A stretch of 5,999 nt of DNA from positions 1 through 5,999 of the forward strand of contig CAMDOP010000202.1 in assembly GCA_945903675.1 (NCBI GenBank), given 5' to 3'. Shown here in pieces: positions 5,606 through 5,999 of this stretch. Source of the stretch: Crenothrix polyspora. Its GTDB lineage: Bacteria > Pseudomonadota > Gammaproteobacteria > Methylococcales > Methylomonadaceae. The position numbers were made by a program, and so were the translations under genes. The notes below the pieces were generated by a model, which saw nothing but the letters and a program-made list of their open reading frames with translations, did not search any database and was not told the DNA's origin. How positions within the stretch are numbered: position 1 is the stretch's first letter; the number at the start of each line of letters is the position of its first letter.

Positions 5606-5646
5606 ATAGGAGAGAAATCTTTTTTTAATTAATCGGGTTAAATAAA
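5590..5646 (+). promoter_or_regulatory. Leader immediately before the polymerase gene
   Basis: This stretch holds a G5 tract (5600-5604), AGGAGAG at 5608-5614 and a T7 run (5620-5626). AGGAG is a good Shine-Dalgarno but lies more than 30 bases before ATG 5647, too far to serve it directly. A 25-codon frame from ATG 5551 ends at TAA 5626-5628 and is not convincingly a gene. The T-run follows only a 3-bp mini-hairpin (AGA-GAAA-TCT), so a terminator is weak unless the large upstream fold acts as its stem. No clear -35/-10 pair was found. Confidence 0.3.
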
Positions 5647-5999
5647 ATGGCAGCAACAGACGCAAGAAAAAAAAGAACTTCAGACTTAGAAACAATCTTA
5701 GAACTGAATAATAAAATGGGCTTTGATATCACGACTATCTCAGCTAACAAACATCCAACTATCCAAAAAGCATTAAGGTTAAAAGTATCCAGTGAAACCA
5801 TAAACCGCATGGCTGCCCTGCATGATTATTTAGCTAAGTGGTGTATTAGCGAAGTGGAAGATATCCAGGCAATGGTTAAGGCATTGCGTCACGCCACACA
5901 GATTGCCATCGATATAGAAACCATGCCACTTGTCGACCATAGCCAAGCAGGATTATTGCCGGTAGTAACCGCTATCAGATTAGTGCAGTTGTTCGATGG
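5647..5999 (+). CDS. Family A DNA polymerase, N-terminal part (3'-5' exonuclease start); truncated by window edge
   Basis: The frame is open from ATG 5647 to the right edge, giving 117 complete codons. After a basic, helical N-terminus (ARKKRTSDLETILELNNKMG), IAIDIETM places Asp89 and Glu91 at exonuclease motif I (DxE) of the DnaQ/PolA fold. It is followed by a strand-like VTAIRLVQLFD, matching the 'lrLvQl' strand after motif I in PolA-like proteins. The combination with an upstream primase/ATPase matches phage replication modules that carry their own polymerase I-like enzyme. The polymerase domain, if present, is beyond the window, so a stand-alone exonuclease is possible. No close Shine-Dalgarno precedes the ATG; an in-frame TAA at 5626-5628 limits earlier starts. 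No 5'-3' nuclease domain precedes the exonuclease region, unlike typical host PolA. Confidence 0.8.
   Translation, partial: MAATDARKKRTSDLETILELNNKMGFDITTISANKHPTIQKALRLKVSSETINRMAALHDYLAKWCISEVEDIQAMVKALRHATQIAIDIETMPLVDHSQAGLLPVVTAIRLVQLFD

Noticed and set aside
5608..5626. Intrinsic terminator ending in T7
   Set aside because: Only a 3-bp stem directly precedes the T-run; it would work only if the large upstream fold supplied the stem.
5551..5628. 25-codon frame between palindrome and polymerase
   Set aside because: It runs through the right arm of the palindrome, and its only purine-rich site (AAAGGAG, 5527-5533) is 17 bases from the ATG, too far for normal initiation.
5625..5810. Minus-strand 61-codon frame near the right edge
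   Set aside because: Lies opposite the polymerase start, whose frame encodes the exonuclease DxE motif; no supporting signal on the minus strand.

Overview
The window looks like one end of an integrated mobile element, a prophage or phage-like island, in a moderately AT-leaning proteobacterium, most likely a gammaproteobacterium. The genus cannot be fixed from this sequence. The evidence is a tyrosine recombinase followed by a compact, one-directional set of phage-type replication genes: a small AlpA/excisionase-like DNA-binding protein, a small acidic protein that could bind ssDNA, a 799-residue Toprim primase/AAA+ ATPase, and the start of a family A DNA polymerase. All supported genes are on the + strand.

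Layout. 1-277: a non-coding leader with repeated 13-mers and ATAGTTAA boxes around a promoter with a perfect TATAAT. 278-1345: integrase. 1345-2052: unrecognised protein, start overlapping the integrase stop by one base. 2053-2188: a structured leader resembling phage C4-type antisense RNA, whose closing stem hides the ribosome binding site of the next gene. 2189-2395: HTH protein. 2396-2905: small possible ssDNA-binding protein, abutting its predecessor with no gap. 2906-2977: a short spacer with a 7-bp hairpin and a five-codon mini-ORF. 2978-5377: primase/ATPase. 5378-5646: a 269-base gene-free region dominated by a 190-bp imperfect palindrome. 5647 to the right edge: family A polymerase, cut off just after its exonuclease motif I.

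How the parts may work together (inference): the integrase and the AlpA-like protein would control integration and excision. The C4-like leader would hold back the replication operon. The small protein, the primase/ATPase and the polymerase would copy the excised element. The palindrome between primase and polymerase carries ten copies of an 8-bp motif (consensus GGTCARGT) placed with almost exact mirror-image spacing, so it is the best candidate for the element's replication origin, or alternatively a large RNA hairpin in the polymerase leader. It is the most unusual structure in the window.

A second pattern is the G5 tract in front of four of the six genes (1334, 2175, 2934, 5600), with complementary C5 tracts inside the C4-like leader (2074, 2112). 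This suggests, without proving, a shared RNA-level control.
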